From contig CAVSDL010000001.1 in assembly GCA_963726775.1 (NCBI GenBank), positions 62,001 to 126,000 of the forward strand: a DNA stretch of 64,000 nucleotides, given 5' to 3'. The notes beneath the pieces are model-generated. The model saw only the letters and a list, made by a program, of their open reading frames with translations. It ran no database searches and had not been told where the DNA came from. The DNA is from CAIWHR01 sp963726775. Its GTDB lineage: Bacteria > Pseudomonadota > Gammaproteobacteria > Burkholderiales > Casimicrobiaceae. Shown here one piece after another: positions 18,067 to 28,482 of the stretch; positions within the stretch are counted from its first letter, which is position 1; each line of letters starts with the position of its first letter. Both the position numbers and the translations under genes were made by a program.

Positions 18067-19079
18067 CGATGAGAAAGTGGCTCGCGATTTTCGGTTTCGC
18101 GCTCGCCACCGCGCACCACGCCGGCGCGCAGGAGGTGGCGCCGTACGCGATCGACATCCCGCGGTGGTTCACCGAGACGTTCCTCGACCTGCGCGAAGAC
18201 ATCCGCGACGCGGCCCGCGACGGGCGCCGGGTCATGGTCTATATCGGCCAGGACGGCTGTCCGTATTGCAAAGAGCTGATGGTGATCAACTTCTCCCAGA
18301 GAACCATTGTGGAGAAGACCCGCAGGCACTTTGTCGCGATCGCGCTCAACATGTGGGGCGACCGCGAAGTGACCTGGCTCGATGGGCGGTCGATGCGCGA
18401 AAAGGACCTTGCGCGCCTGCTCGACGTTCAGTTCACGCCGACCCTGCTCTTCTTCGACGAGGAGGGCGCGGTGGTGGCGCGGCTCAACGGCTATTACCCG
18501 CCGCACCGCTTCGAGGCAGTGCTCGACTATGTCTCCGGAAAGCAGGAGCAGCGTGAGCCGCTCGCCCGGTACCTTGCGCATGCGGTCAGGGAGCCGGCAA
18601 GCCCGCGCCTCATCGACGAGCCGTTCTTCGTCCGGCCGCCCTTCGACTTGCGGCGCAAGCCCGGCGGCAAGCCGGTTGCCGTGGTGTTCGAGACGGCCTG
18701 GTGTGCCGCCTGCGACGAGCTGCATCGGGAAGGATTCCGCCGCCCGGAGGTAAGGGCACTGCTCGAGCGCTTCGACGTCGCGCAGTTCCCGCTCGGCGCG
18801 CGCACGGCGCTGACCACACCTGACGGCCGCAAGACCACGGTCGAAGCATGGGCGCGCGAGCTCAACGTGACGTACACGCCGACCGTGGCGTTTTTCGACG
18901 CCGTGACCGGCAACGAGGTGTTCCGGATCGAAGCCTATCTGCGGCCGTTCCACCTTGCCGCGTCGCTGGATTATGTGGCGAGCGGAGCGCACCGCACCGA
19001 GCCGTCGTTCCAGCGCTACATCGAGGCCCGTGCCGCGGAAATGCGGGCGCGCGGAGAACGCGTCGAGCTGTGGCAATAG
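18063..19079 (+). CDS. periplasmic protein with two thioredoxin-like domains
   Basis: Protein of 338 residues; ATG overlaps the preceding stop (ATGA), with ATG 18069 as alternative. A signal peptide is visible (KWLAIFGFALATAHHAGAQE). The first thioredoxin-fold domain has VYIGQDGCPYCKELMVINFS (CPYC) and FTPTLLFFDEEGAVV. The second has ETAWCAACDELHREGF (CAAC) and YTPTVAFFDAVTGNEV. Both domains keep a CXXC and the cis-Pro region, so both may be redox active. It resembles SoxW/DUF-type thioredoxin-related proteins; the partner is unknown. Confidence 0.75.
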   Translation: MTMRKWLAIFGFALATAHHAGAQEVAPYAIDIPRWFTETFLDLREDIRDAARDGRRVMVYIGQDGCPYCKELMVINFSQRTIVEKTRRHFVAIALNMWGDREVTWLDGRSMREKDLARLLDVQFTPTLLFFDEEGAVVARLNGYYPPHRFEAVLDYVSGKQEQREPLARYLAHAVREPASPRLIDEPFFVRPPFDLRRKPGGKPVAVVFETAWCAACDELHREGFRRPEVRALLERFDVAQFPLGARTALTTPDGRKTTVEAWARELNVTYTPTVAFFDAVTGNEVFRIEAYLRPFHLAASLDYVASGAHRTEPSFQRYIEARAAEMRARGERVELWQ

Positions 19080-19102
19080 CGCACGCCGCGGGCGTCGATA
19101 TC

Positions 19103-19111
19103 TGCGATAAT
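19103..19111 (+). promoter_or_regulatory. extended -10-like element upstream of nfeD
   Basis: TGCGATAAT at 19103-19111 fits an extended -10 (TGn plus GATAAT), 41 bases before the preferred nfeD start at 19152. No good -35 was seen. Confidence 0.35.
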
Positions 19112-19151
19112 GGAAACCGCTACCAGATTCCGCGTGCCCCGTCGCGGGAAC

Positions 19152-20546
19152 ATGGTCAAACTGCTCCAAGCCGTCATCATCGCGTTGCTCGGGCTGGCGC
19201 CGGGCAAGGTGGCCGCTGCGGCCCCGACCGTCGTGGTGATACCGCTCACCGGCGCGATCGGCCCGGCCACCGTGGATTTCGTGGGCCGCGGCCTCGCGCG
19301 CGCAGAGAGCGAGGGCGCACAGCTCATCGTGCTGCAGATCGACACGCCCGGCGGGCTCGATCCCTCGATGCGCGAGATCATCAAGGCAATCCTCGCCTCC
19401 CGCGTTCCGGTCGCGGCCTACGTCGCGCCCAGCGGCGCCCGCGCTGCCAGCGCGGGGACGTACATTCTCTACGCCAGTCACATTGCCGCGATGGCGCCGG
19501 GGACCAACCTCGGTGCAGCCACGCCCGTGCAGATCGGCATGCCCGAGCCTGCGCCGGCCGCACGGCCGGCAAAGCCCGGCGACGAACGCGACCCGGCGAA
19601 GGCCGACAAAGGCAAGCCTGCGGACGAGTCGGGCAGCACGCAAAGCGCGATGACCAAGAAGCAGGTGCACGACGCGTCGGCCTACATCCGCGGGCTCGCG
19701 CAGATGCGCGGGCGCAATGCCGAGTGGGCGGAGCGCGCCGTGCGCGAGGCGGTCAGCCTCTCGGCCGACGAAGCACTCGCGCAGAACGTGATCGATCTCA
19801 CCGCGCGTGACGTCCCGGACCTGCTGGCGAAGCTCGACGGCCGCAAGCTGACGACCGCGGGCGGCGAGCGCACGCTCGAGACTCTCGCCGCCGTCACGGT
19901 GACCGTGGAGCCCGACTGGAAGAGCCGGTTTCTCGCCGTCATCACCGACCCCAGCATCGCGCTGATCCTGATGATGCTCGGTGTCTACGGGCTGTTCTTC
20001 GAATTCTACAACCCGGGTTTCGTGCTCCCCGGCGTGGTCGGCGCGATCTGCCTGCTGGTCGGTCTGTTTGCGCTGCATATGCTGCCCGTCAACTATGCCG
20101 GGCTTGCCCTCGTGCTGCTCGGCCTCGCGTTCCTGATTGCGGAGACGTTCCTGCCGAGCTACGGCTCGCTCGGTATCGGCGGCGCCATCGCGTTCGTCAT
20201 CGGCGCCGTGATGCTGATCGACACCGACGTGCCCGGCTTCGGGATCCCGCTGCCGCTGATCGTGTCGCTGGCCGCGACGACCGGGACTTTTCGTCTTCGT
20301 CGTGGCCGGAATGGCGCTCAAGAGCGCGCCGGCGACCGGTGGTCACCGGCAGCGAGGAGCTGATCGGCAGCATCGGTGTCGTGCTGGACGAAGCCGCCGC
20401 CGAGGGCTGGGCGCGCGTTCACGGCGAGCAATGGCGGATCATGAGCTCGGATTCCGTTGAAGCGCGGCCAGAGCGTGCGGGTCACGGCGCGCAACAATCT
20501 CACCCTGACCGTCGCGCCGCTGAACAAAGCGGACAAAGGAGGCTAG
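19152..20546 (+). CDS. nfeD: NfeD-like membrane-bound serine protease, frame broken three times near the 3' end
   Basis: NfeD family protease that cleaves stomatin-like partners. ATG 19152 (MVKLLQAVIIALLG) gives a proper signal peptide; the earlier ATG 19110 sits in a promoter-like element. The ClpP-class domain shows LQIDTPGGLDPSMREII and ARAASAGTYILYASH with the candidate catalytic Ser. Three to four membrane helices follow from about 19960. After 20286 the expected C-terminal NfeD (OB-fold) domain jumps frames: FVFVVAGMALK in frame two, VVTGSEELIGSIG in frame three, then VRVTARNNLTLTVAPLN back in the first frame to TAG 20546. Three single-base insertions (about 20286, 20330 and 20453) would explain this; sequence error or decay. 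Confidence 0.8.
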
Positions 20547-20548
20547 CC

Positions 20549-21319
20549 ATGGGTATCGGATTGGGATTCGGCGGCGTCGTCCTCATCATCGCCGTGCTGA
20601 TCATCGCGTCGTTCCGCATCCTGCGGGAATACGAACGCGCCGTCGTCTTCATGCTGGGCCGGTTCTGGAGGGTCAAGGGCCCGGGGCTGATCCTGATCAT
20701 TCCCGGCGTCCAGCAGATGGTGCGCGTGGACCTGCGCACGATCGTCCTGGACGTTCCGCCACAGGACGTGATCACGCGCGACAATGTGTCGGTCAAGGTC
20801 AACGCCGTTGTGTATTTTCGCGTCGTCGACCCCGAGAAATCGGTGATCCAGGTCGCGAAATTCCTCGAGGCGACGAGCCAGCTCGCGCAGACCACGCTGC
20901 GTTCGGTGCTGGGCAAGCACGAGCTCGATGAACTGCTGTCCGAGCGCGAGCGGCTGAACCTCGATATCCAGCGCGTGCTCGACACGCAGACCGACGCGTG
21001 GGGCATCAAGGTGTCCACCGTCGAGATCAAGCACGTCGACCTGAACGAATCGATGGTGCGCGCCATCGCGCGCCAGGCCGAAGCCGAGCGCGAGCGGCGG
21101 GCGAAGATCATCCATGCCGAGGGCGAGCTGCAGGCCTCGGAAAAGCTGCTGCAGGCGGCGCAGATGCTGTCGCGCCAGCCGGAGGCCATGCAGTTGCGCT
21201 ATCTGCAGACGCTCGGCAACATCGCGAGCGACAAGAGCTCGACGATCGTGTTTCCGGTGCCGATCGACATGCTTGCGGCATTGGGAGTCCGCAAGCCGCC
21301 GGAGCCGCCTTCGACGTAG
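20549..21319 (+). CDS. slipin (SPFH/stomatin-like protein)
   Basis: SPFH/band-7 protein of 256 residues, partner of NfeD in membrane protein quality control. ATG 20549 is set by a strong AAAGGAGGC eight bases upstream; the frame continues upstream only as nfeD shadow. A single N-terminal membrane segment (GGVVLIIAVLIIASF) is followed by REYERAVVFMLGRFW, the PQDVITRDNVSVKVNAVVYF core, and a charged helical region (ARQAEAERERRAKIIHAEGE) that ends in MQLRYLQTLGNIA. It begins two bases after the restored nfeD stop, the usual nfeD-slipin operon. Confidence 0.93.
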   Translation: MGIGLGFGGVVLIIAVLIIASFRILREYERAVVFMLGRFWRVKGPGLILIIPGVQQMVRVDLRTIVLDVPPQDVITRDNVSVKVNAVVYFRVVDPEKSVIQVAKFLEATSQLAQTTLRSVLGKHELDELLSERERLNLDIQRVLDTQTDAWGIKVSTVEIKHVDLNESMVRAIARQAEAERERRAKIIHAEGELQASEKLLQAAQMLSRQPEAMQLRYLQTLGNIASDKSSTIVFPVPIDMLAALGVRKPPEPPST

Positions 21320-21404
21320 CCGGTCCCGGAATCGCGGTAACGATTGGGGACGAGGACCGGCGTCCGCCCGCGCGAACGCGCGTCGCCGCCCGCGCGGCGC
21401 GCGA

Positions 21405-22268
21405 TCAGCGCGGCGCCGGCCGCAGCACGACGAAGGTACTGCCGATGATCAGGGCGCAGCCCGCCACCATCGCCAGCGTAATCGTCTCGCCCAGCAGCAG
21501 CGCCCCCCACAGCATCCCGAACAGCGGCATCAGGAACGTGACCGTCATCGCGCGCGTCGGGCCCAGGTCGGCGATCAGTCGGTAATACAGCAGGTACGCG
21601 ATCGCGCTGCACAGCAACGCGAGACCCAGCACATTCGCGACCACCGCTGCGGTGATCGCGCCCGGCGGGGGCGCGAACGGAACGAGCGGCAGCAGCACGA
21701 GGCCCGCAAAGACCTGGCTCCAGCCGGCAATCGCCATCGGCTTCGCGCCGGCGGCACGCAGCTTCATGTAGACGCCGGCCACCGCATAGCAGAAGGCCGC
21801 GGCGAGGCACGCCGCCACCGCCCAGCCGAACATCGCATCCGGCACTACGGGGCCCGCCTTGCTGACCAGCGTCACTCCCGCCGCACCGGCGCCGAGCCCC
21901 GCGAGCTTCGCCGCGGTCAGCCGCTCGTCGAGGAACGCGGCCGACAGCACGGCGCCGAACAGCGGCAGCGTCGAGTTGAGTATCACCGAGTACGACGCCG
22001 GGATGTGCAGCGCGGCGAATGCATACAGCAGGAACGGGATCGCCGAGTTGACGACGCCGATGGTCAGATACTGGCGCCAGAAACGACGCACTTCCGCGTC
22101 GAAGCCGATGATGCGGAAATACCCGATGAGCGCAATGCCCGCGATCAGCACGCGCAACGTAGCCGTCAGCACCGGCCCCAGTTCCGGCGCCAGCACGCGG
22201 ATGAAAATGAACGACCCGCCCCAGATCGCCCCCAGCGCGACGAGCCGCCCCGTGTCCGCCGTGCGCAC
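21405..22268 (-). CDS. EamA/DMT family transporter
   Basis: Integral membrane protein of 287 residues with about ten hydrophobic helices arranged as two EamA repeats. Landmarks: ALGAIWGGSFIFIRVLAPEL at the N-terminus and, in the second half, GVYMKLRAAGAKPMAIAGWS and MPLFGMLWGALLLGE. Such proteins export amino acids or other metabolites; the substrate cannot be inferred. Its start is three bases after the ada stop on the same strand, so the two are probably co-transcribed. Confidence 0.88.
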   Translation of the reverse strand: MRTADTGRLVALGAIWGGSFIFIRVLAPELGPVLTATLRVLIAGIALIGYFRIIGFDAEVRRFWRQYLTIGVVNSAIPFLLYAFAALHIPASYSVILNSTLPLFGAVLSAAFLDERLTAAKLAGLGAGAAGVTLVSKAGPVVPDAMFGWAVAACLAAAFCYAVAGVYMKLRAAGAKPMAIAGWSQVFAGLVLLPLVPFAPPPGAITAAVVANVLGLALLCSAIAYLLYYRLIADLGPTRAMTVTFLMPLFGMLWGALLLGETITLAMVAGCALIIGSTFVVLRPAPR

Positions 22269-22271
22269 GCC

Positions 22272-23408
22272 TCAGCGACCCTTCGGTGCTTCGGGATCCG
22301 CGCGCGAGGACGCCGCCCCGGCCCGAAGCGCGGCATCACGACGCAGGCGCCCCTCGCGCTCGAGCAACTTCGCCTTGCGATCCACACCCCAGCGATAGCC
22401 GGCAAGCGTGCCGTCCTTGGCGACGACGCGGTGGCACGGAATGGCCAGCGCCGCCGGATTGGTCGCGATCGCACGCGCCACCGCGCGCACGGCCGACGGC
22501 GCCCCGATGGCTGCGGCCATTTCACCATACGTCGTGCGCGCGCCCGGCGGAAGCGACTGCAGCGCGCGCCACACGCGATGCTGGAACGCCGTCCCGCGCA
22601 CGTCGAGCGGCAACGCGAGGCCGCGCGCCGGGTCGTCGAGGAATGCCGTCACGGCGGCGACGTGCGCGGCGAGATCGGCATCCGCGTCCAGGCGCCGCGC
22701 AGCGGCAAACCGAGCGCGCACGCCGCGCTCCAGCGCCGCACGCGAATCGCCCATCTCGATCGCGCATACGCCACGCGCCGTAGCGGCAACCAGAAGCCAG
22801 CCCAGCGCCGTCCGCGTAACGGCGTAGCGAATCGCGTGGGCATCGCCGCCGCGGCGCAACGCACCGGGCGTCATTCCGAGCGCCGCGCGCCCGCGCTCGT
22901 AGACGCGCGACGCGGACGCGAAGCCCGCATCGGCGATCGTCGACGTGACGTCGCGACCGGCGGCAAGTCCGCGCCGCAGCGCGCCGAAGCGATGGGCTTC
23001 CGCGTAAGCGCGCGGCGTCATGCCGACGATGCGCTTGAATCCCCGATGGAAATGCGCGGGACTGTAGCCGGCCGCGGCGGCCAGCGCATCGAGGCGTGAA
23101 GAGTCCCCGGCCGCAAGCTTGCGGCAGGCATCGGCTACGGCCGCCGCGAGCGGGACGGCCGCCAACGCGCGGCGCGGATGGCACCGGCGACAGGCGCGGT
23201 AGCCGGCGTGCTCCGCGGCATCGCACGTCGGAAAGAAGACGGCGTTCTCGCGTCGGGCGCGTCGCGCCGGGCAGGACGGGCGACAGTAGATGCCCGTCGT
23301 GCGCACCGCGAAGACGAATGTTCCGTCGGCCGTGGCATTGCGCTCGCAGACGGCGCGCCAGCGGACTGCGTCGGCGACGTCCGTCGGGGATTTCCCGGTG
23401 GCATTCAT
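22272..23408 (-). CDS. ada: bifunctional Ada: methylphosphotriester-sensing activator / O6-methylguanine-DNA methyltransferase
   Basis: Adaptive-response protein of 378 residues. N-terminal Ada Zn domain: TTGIYCRPSCPARRA and a second cysteine pair in ACRRCHP, with one Cys taking methyl groups from phosphotriesters. An AraC-type helix-turn-helix follows (YSPAHFHRGFKRIVGMTPRAY and a second repeat to GMTPGALR). The C-terminal methyltransferase has the active site IPCHRVVAKDGTLAGYRWG. ATG 23408 is chosen because it starts just before the conserved RWRAVCERNATADGTFVFAV; the open frame extends ~63 residues further without homology. Cotranscribed with an EamA permease. Confidence 0.93.
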   Translation of the reverse strand: MNATGKSPTDVADAVRWRAVCERNATADGTFVFAVRTTGIYCRPSCPARRARRENAVFFPTCDAAEHAGYRACRRCHPRRALAAVPLAAAVADACRKLAAGDSSRLDALAAAAGYSPAHFHRGFKRIVGMTPRAYAEAHRFGALRRGLAAGRDVTSTIADAGFASASRVYERGRAALGMTPGALRRGGDAHAIRYAVTRTALGWLLVAATARGVCAIEMGDSRAALERGVRARFAAARRLDADADLAAHVAAVTAFLDDPARGLALPLDVRGTAFQHRVWRALQSLPPGARTTYGEMAAAIGAPSAVRAVARAIATNPAALAIPCHRVVAKDGTLAGYRWGVDRKAKLLEREGRLRRDAALRAGAASSRADPEAPKGR

Positions 23409-23625
23409 GCCGCGACTGTACGGGCAATGACCCTGACACCGCAATCCGGTTCTTGCGGTCGAATTCCGGTCCGCATGACTTGCGTCTGCGCACGACGCGT
23501 TCCACGTCGAAGCGCGTGCAGCGTCGGCACCTTGCACCGTTTGCGACATGGCGCGGGTACCTCGCATCCGGCATAATTGCCGCCGGTCGCCGCGCACGCG
23601 GCGCTTCGATCAACAGGGAGAAACC

Positions 23626-24597
23626 ATGACGTTCATATCCAGGGCTGCCGTCTGCGTCCTCGCGGCCGGCATCGCCGTATCATCCGGCGCGCTGGCGCAG
23701 GATCGCGTGTTTTTCGGCATCGCGACCGGCGGCACCGGCGGCACGTATTACCCGCTGGGCGGGATGCTCGCGCAGCTGATCTCGAACAAGGCGTCGATCG
23801 GCGGCAAAAAACTCGCCGCCACCGCGGAAACTTCCGGCGCGTCCGTCGCCAACGCGCAGCTTCTGGGCCGCAAGGACATCGAAAGCGCGTTTGTCGCCGC
23901 CGACATCCTCGACGCCGCATACACCGGAAAAGGACAATTCGAAGGCAAGCCGCTCAAGAACCTGCGGGCGCTCTGCGCGCTGTATCCGGAGCAGGTTCAG
24001 CTCGTCACCGCGGCGAAGTCGAACATCCGCACGTTTCGCGATCTCAAGGGCAAGTCGGTGTCGTCGGGATCGCCCGGCTCGGGCCAATGGCAGCTCCTGG
24101 GCGACCTGCTCGAGGCCTACGGCATGACGCGCAAGGACATCGGCGAGGACCTCTCGTCGTTCGCGCAATCGGTGGACAAGATCAAGGACGGCAACCTCGT
24201 CGCGTCGCTGATCACCGCCGGCGCGCCGACATCGTCGATCACCGACCTCGCGAACAGCCACGACATCCGCATCGTGCCGCTCGCCGGACCCGAAATCGAG
24301 GCGTTGCGCAAGAAGCAGCCGTACTACGCGCAGGTGCAGTTGCCGGCCAACACCTACAAGGGCCAGACCGCGCCGACCGACACGCTGGCGGTGATGGCGA
24401 TCTGGGCGACGCACGACGGCATGTCCGACCAGATGGCCTACGAAGTGACGAAGGCGCTCTTCGAAAACACCGAGATCCTCGGCCAGGTGCACCCGAAGGG
24501 CAAGGAGATTTCGCTCAAGACCGCGCTTCTGTCGGTCTCGATTCCATTGCACCCCGGCGCGGAGAAGTATTACAAGGAAAAGGGCCTGATCAAGTGA
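23626..24597 (+). CDS. TAXI family TRAP transporter solute-binding protein
   Basis: Periplasmic binding protein of 323 residues. A signal peptide (AAVCVLAAGIAVSSGALAQD) precedes FFGIATGGTGGTYYPLGGML, the hallmark of TAXI receptors, then SGASVANAQLLGRKDIESAF and SSGSPGSGQWQLLGDLLEAY. The start ATG 23626 follows AGGGAGAAA. The genes behind it encode a DUF1850 protein and a fused TRAP permease, giving a complete TAXI-TRAP importer. The ligand (often a dicarboxylate, amino acid or organic acid) is not predictable here. Confidence 0.93.
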   Translation: MTFISRAAVCVLAAGIAVSSGALAQDRVFFGIATGGTGGTYYPLGGMLAQLISNKASIGGKKLAATAETSGASVANAQLLGRKDIESAFVAADILDAAYTGKGQFEGKPLKNLRALCALYPEQVQLVTAAKSNIRTFRDLKGKSVSSGSPGSGQWQLLGDLLEAYGMTRKDIGEDLSSFAQSVDKIKDGNLVASLITAGAPTSSITDLANSHDIRIVPLAGPEIEALRKKQPYYAQVQLPANTYKGQTAPTDTLAVMAIWATHDGMSDQMAYEVTKALFENTEILGQVHPKGKEISLKTALLSVSIPLHPGAEKYYKEKGLIK

Positions 24598-24602
24598 CGC
24601 AT

Positions 24603-25193
24603 ATGTCCAATCGCGGATCGCCGGGCGGTCCGCGATTGGAAACAAGTGCGTCGCCCCGAACAGCGCGAGGGACCTGCGGCACGCGATGCCGATTCCGCGC
24701 CTCGTTCGGGACGGCCACCGGATTCCTGCGCTCCGTCGTCGCGACGTTCGCGGTGCTGGCGACCCTGGGCCTCGCGCCGACGACAACCGATGCCGCGGTT
24801 TGCCTGACGCTGGTGTCGTCCCCCGACGGCTTGCCGCTGGGCAGCGTCAGCCTGCGCGGCGACTCCCCCACATTCACGCTCACCTATACCCACTCGGTGA
24901 CGCTAACGCCGGTCGAGGAAACATACGGCGCAAGCGGCGATCGCCTTATCGAAACATCCATCCGTTTCGAGCAGCACGGCCCCGGTCTGCCGACGGAAGC
25001 CGGTGCCGGCGAAACGTGGGCGCAGCGCGATGGCGCGTTCGTCGTGACGATGGCGCGCTCCTTCGACGAAATCCCCATGCGCGTCCACCGCGACCAGTCG
25101 CCGGCTCTGGTCGCCGACGGGCAGCCACTCGATCTTGCGCAATGGGGCAATCGCGCGATCGTCCTGCGCCCGCGGCGCTGCGCCGCCGGTTGA
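24603..25193 (+). CDS. DUF1850 domain-containing protein
   Basis: About 196 residues, exported: a late hydrophobic segment (VVATFAVLATLGLAPTTTDA) ends near residue 63 and the mature part has TLTYTHSVTLTPVEETYGAS and IRFEQHGPGLPTEAGAGE, the DUF1850 signature. ATG 24603 is used, but the true start may be further in, since the first 40 residues look unlike a signal sequence. DUF1850 genes regularly sit between TAXI receptor and TRAP permease genes, as here, and are thought to assist that transporter; their function is not known. Confidence 0.75.
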   Translation: MSNRGSPGGPRLETSASPRTARGTCGTRCRFRASFGTATGFLRSVVATFAVLATLGLAPTTTDAAVCLTLVSSPDGLPLGSVSLRGDSPTFTLTYTHSVTLTPVEETYGASGDRLIETSIRFEQHGPGLPTEAGAGETWAQRDGAFVVTMARSFDEIPMRVHRDQSPALVADGQPLDLAQWGNRAIVLRPRRCAAG

Positions 25194-25200
25194 GCAGACG

Positions 25201-27463
25201 ATGACGGCCCCGCTCCTTCCGCACGGCAACGTGCTTGCCGAGGGCGTCGACGTCATTTCGGCGGAAAAACAGGCGGAACTGATCCGCGAGTACGACGCCG
25301 AATCGAATTTCCGCAAGCCGGTCGGGGCCGTCGCGCTTATCGTGACCTCGCTCGCCGTCCTGCTGTCGACCTTCCACATCTACACCGCCGGCTTCGGTCT
25401 GCTGGTCGAGATCAAGCATCGGACGTTCCACCTGGCGCTGGTGCTGGGATTGATATTTCTGGTGTTTCCGCGCCCGCGGCTGCCGGCCGATGTCCGGCTC
25501 GCGATTCGCGCGTGGCTGTGGGCCGCGGCGTTCGCCGCGTTCTACTGCTACCTTGCATGGGATCTCGTCGACCGGCTTACGGCGTCCGGCGAACTCGCCA
25601 ATCCCTGGCCGTTCGTCGTGGTGGTCGGCGCCATCGCGATCGTCTCGCTGCCGTTCCCCGCCTTGGGTGGCCACAGCGACCGCACGTCGTGGACCGACTG
25701 GCCGCTCGCGGTCTGCGCGGCCGCTGTCTCGCTCTATTTCCTCGCGTTCTTCGACGATGTGTTCATCCGTCGCGTCGGCTCCCCGATCGCGCAGGATTAC
25801 ACGATGGGTGTGCTCGCCATCATCATGGTCATGGAAGCGACGCGCCGGACGATGGGCCCGCTGCTGCCGATGATCGGGATGACGTGCCTGCTCTACGCTC
25901 TCCTCGGCCGCTACATGCCCGGCATCCTCGCGCACCGCGGCTATTCCGTCGTGCGCCTGGTCAACCACATCTACATCGGCACCGAGGGCATCTACGGCAT
26001 CGCGGTGGGCGTCGTCGCGACGTACGTGTTCCATTTCGTGCTCTTCGGCGTGCTGGCGCAGATGACGGGCCTGGGCCGCCTGTTCATGGACCTGGCGACG
26101 ATCGTCGCCGGACGCTTTTCCGGGGGTCCGGCCAAAGTGTGCGTCGTCTCGTCGGGGCTCTTCGGCATGATCTCGGGTTCCGCAGTCGCCAACGCGGTGA
26201 CGACCGGCTCGCTGACGATCCCGCTGATGAAGAAGTACGGCTTCTCGGCGCGCTTCGCCGGCGCGGTCGAGGCCTCCGCGTCATGCGGCGGGCAGGTGAC
26301 GCCGCCGGTGATGGGCGCTTCGGCGTTCGTGATGGCGGAGCTTCTGGGCGTGCCGTACAAGGAGCTGGTGATCATCGCGATCATCCCCGCCCTTTTCCAT
26401 TACTTCGCGTGCCTGTCGATGGTCCACTTCGAGGCGAAGCGCCTGAAGCTCGCCGGTGTGGAGGCACATCTGATTCCGAAACTCGGACGCGTGGTCGCCG
26501 AAAGCTGGCACCTCGTGTTCCCGCTCATTGCCCTTGTCACGATGCTGCTGCTCGACTTCACGCCGTTCCTCGCGGCGTTCTGGGGCATCGTCCTGTGCAT
26601 CGGCTGCTCGTACATCCCGTGGGTGACGCGCAGGATGGGCTGGGGCAGCCTGCAGGGCCAGACGCTGACGTGGGGTCCGCTGATCGAGGGCCTGGAGACC
26701 GGCGCCAAGTACGCACTGGCGATCGGGGCCGCGTGCGCGTGCGTCGGCCTGATCCTCGGCACACTGACGCTCTCAGGACTTGGTTTCAAGTTCTCGGGCG
26801 CGGTCGTCGAGCTGGCCGCGACGGTCGCCGATCTCGTCCGCGCGCTTCGATCCGACCGGACTCGTCACCGTGAAGGGCGGGCAGATCTTCTTCGGCCTGC
26901 TGTTCGTGGCGATCGCCTGCATCATGATGGGCACCGGCATACCGACGACGCCGACGTACATCATCCTGGCGTCGATCGCCGCGCCGGCGCTCGGCACGCT
27001 CGGCATTCCTCTCGTCGCCACGCACTTCTTCGTTTTCTACTACGGCGTGCTCGCCGACGTGACGCCGCCGGTGGCGCTCGCCGCCTACGCCGCCGCCGGG
27101 ATCGCCGGCTCCGAGCCGATGCGCACCGGGCTCACCGCGTTCCGGCTGTCGATGGGCAAGGCGCTCGTACCGTTCATGTTCGTCTACACGCCGAGCCTGC
27201 TCTTCCTGCAATTCCAGTGGCCCGCATTCCTCTCCGCACTCACCTGCGGCGCGATCGGCATCATCGCGTTGTCGACGTCGTACATCGGGCATTTCCGGAC
27301 CGCGCTGCGACGCTGGGAAACGGTGCTGCTCACGCTCGCCGGCCTCGTTCTGGTGTTCAACAGTTTCTGGGCGAACATCGCGGGCAGCGCCATCGTTCTG
27401 GGGCTGCTCGGTTGGAACGCGGTCCGGGCGCAGCGGGTGAAAGCCGTGCCCGCGGCCGTTTGA
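25201..27463 (+). CDS. TRAP transporter permease, 4TM/12TM fusion (single frame break)
   Basis: Fused small and large TRAP permease subunits, about 750 residues, many membrane helices. Typical DctM-like motifs: SGLFGMISGSAVANAVTTGS, FAGAVEASASCGGQVTPPVM and, after the break, FFGLLFVAIACIMMGTGIPT, YYGVLADVTPPVALAAYAAA. The ATG at 25201 is eight bases after the DUF1850 stop. The reading frame is interrupted near 26831-26850, within TCCGCGCGCTTCG: the first frame runs into nonsense while the second continues RFDPTGLVTVKGG to TGA 27463. One extra base accounts for it. Whether it is a real mutation or a base-calling error cannot be told. Confidence 0.88.
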
Positions 27464-27504
27464 GGGCGAGGCTCCACGCCGCGCGCGGGAGGCCGTGCGC
27501 GAAT

Positions 27505-28384
27505 CTACAAGTGCGGCGCTTGCGTCTCCTGCGGCTCGACGTGAATGACGACATGCGCCTTCGCGAGATGCGCCGACAACGCGCCCTCGATCCGGTCGCA
27601 CAGCGCGTGCGAATCGGCGACGCTCATCGCCCCGGGCACCAGCAGGTGAAACTCGAGAAAACGCCGGGCCCCTGCTTTTCGCGTGCGCAGCGCATGGAAG
27701 CTCGTGTCCGGCGGGAGCTCGGCGCGAATCAGGGCCTCGGCGCGCTTGCACTTCCTTTGACGGCAGCGCCGCGTCCATCAGCCCGTCGGCGGAGCGGCGC
27801 AGCAGATCGAAACCCGTGAATATGATATGGATGCCGACGGCGATCGCCATCAGCGGATCGAGGATGGCCCACCGCGGCATGGCCATGACGACCAGCAGGC
27901 CCGCGAGAATGCCGACGGACGTCCAGACGTCGGTCAGCAGGTGCTTCGCGTCCGCCTCGATCGTGATGCTGTCGTGCTGACGCGCGACCTTGAGCATGAC
28001 GCGTGCGGTCGCGAAGTTCGCTGCCCCGGCGAGAAAGGCGACGAGTATGCCCGGTCCGAGGCGCTCGAGCGGCTGCGGCTCGACCAGCCGGTGCACGGCC
28101 GACCCGATGATCGCGATCGCCGCCACCAGAATCAGCGCGCCCTCGACGCCACTCGAGAAGTACTCCGCCTTGTCGTGGCCATAGGCGTGGCGGTCGTCGG
28201 CCGGCTGGTGCGCGAGCGTCAGGGCGCCCAGCGCGACGAGCCCCGCCGCCAGGTTGACGAGCGACTCCAGCGCGTCCGACCACAGGCTCACCGAGCCGGT
28301 CAGGAAATAGGCCGAGAACTTGAGCGCGATCGTCGCGAGCGACGTCGCTATGGAAAGAAGCGCCATCCGGCGCACGGCCTGCAT
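27505..28384 (-). CDS. CDF family cation-efflux transporter (single frame break)
   Basis: Cation diffusion facilitator, six helices plus C-terminal cytoplasmic domain. Seen: SLWSDALESLVNLAAGLVAL, DDRHAYGHDKAEYFSSGVEG (metal site HAYGHDKAEYF), EADAKHLLTDVWTSVG. The frame breaks near 27741-27756 at SKEVQ; one base later the expected C-terminal domain resumes (KRAEALIRAELPPDTSFHAL, FLEFHLLVPGAMSVADSHAL, HVVIHVEPQET) to TAG at 27505. ATG 28384 is used; TTG 28408 is an alternative. Substrate (Zn, Fe, Co or Mn) is unknown. Confidence 0.85.
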
Positions 28385-28482
28385 CGTGTTCTTTCGAGGG
28401 TCGGACAAATGCGGGGTGGACGCACGGACCCCGCATCATCGGCCATGGTCGCCCGTCACGGCGCCCCGAGCGTTGAGCAGGA

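Noticed and set aside
17886..20321. Open frame of 811 codons on - opposite the thioredoxin-like protein and nfeD
   Set aside because: Biased composition (Arg/His/Gly) and no motifs; plus-strand genes are well supported.
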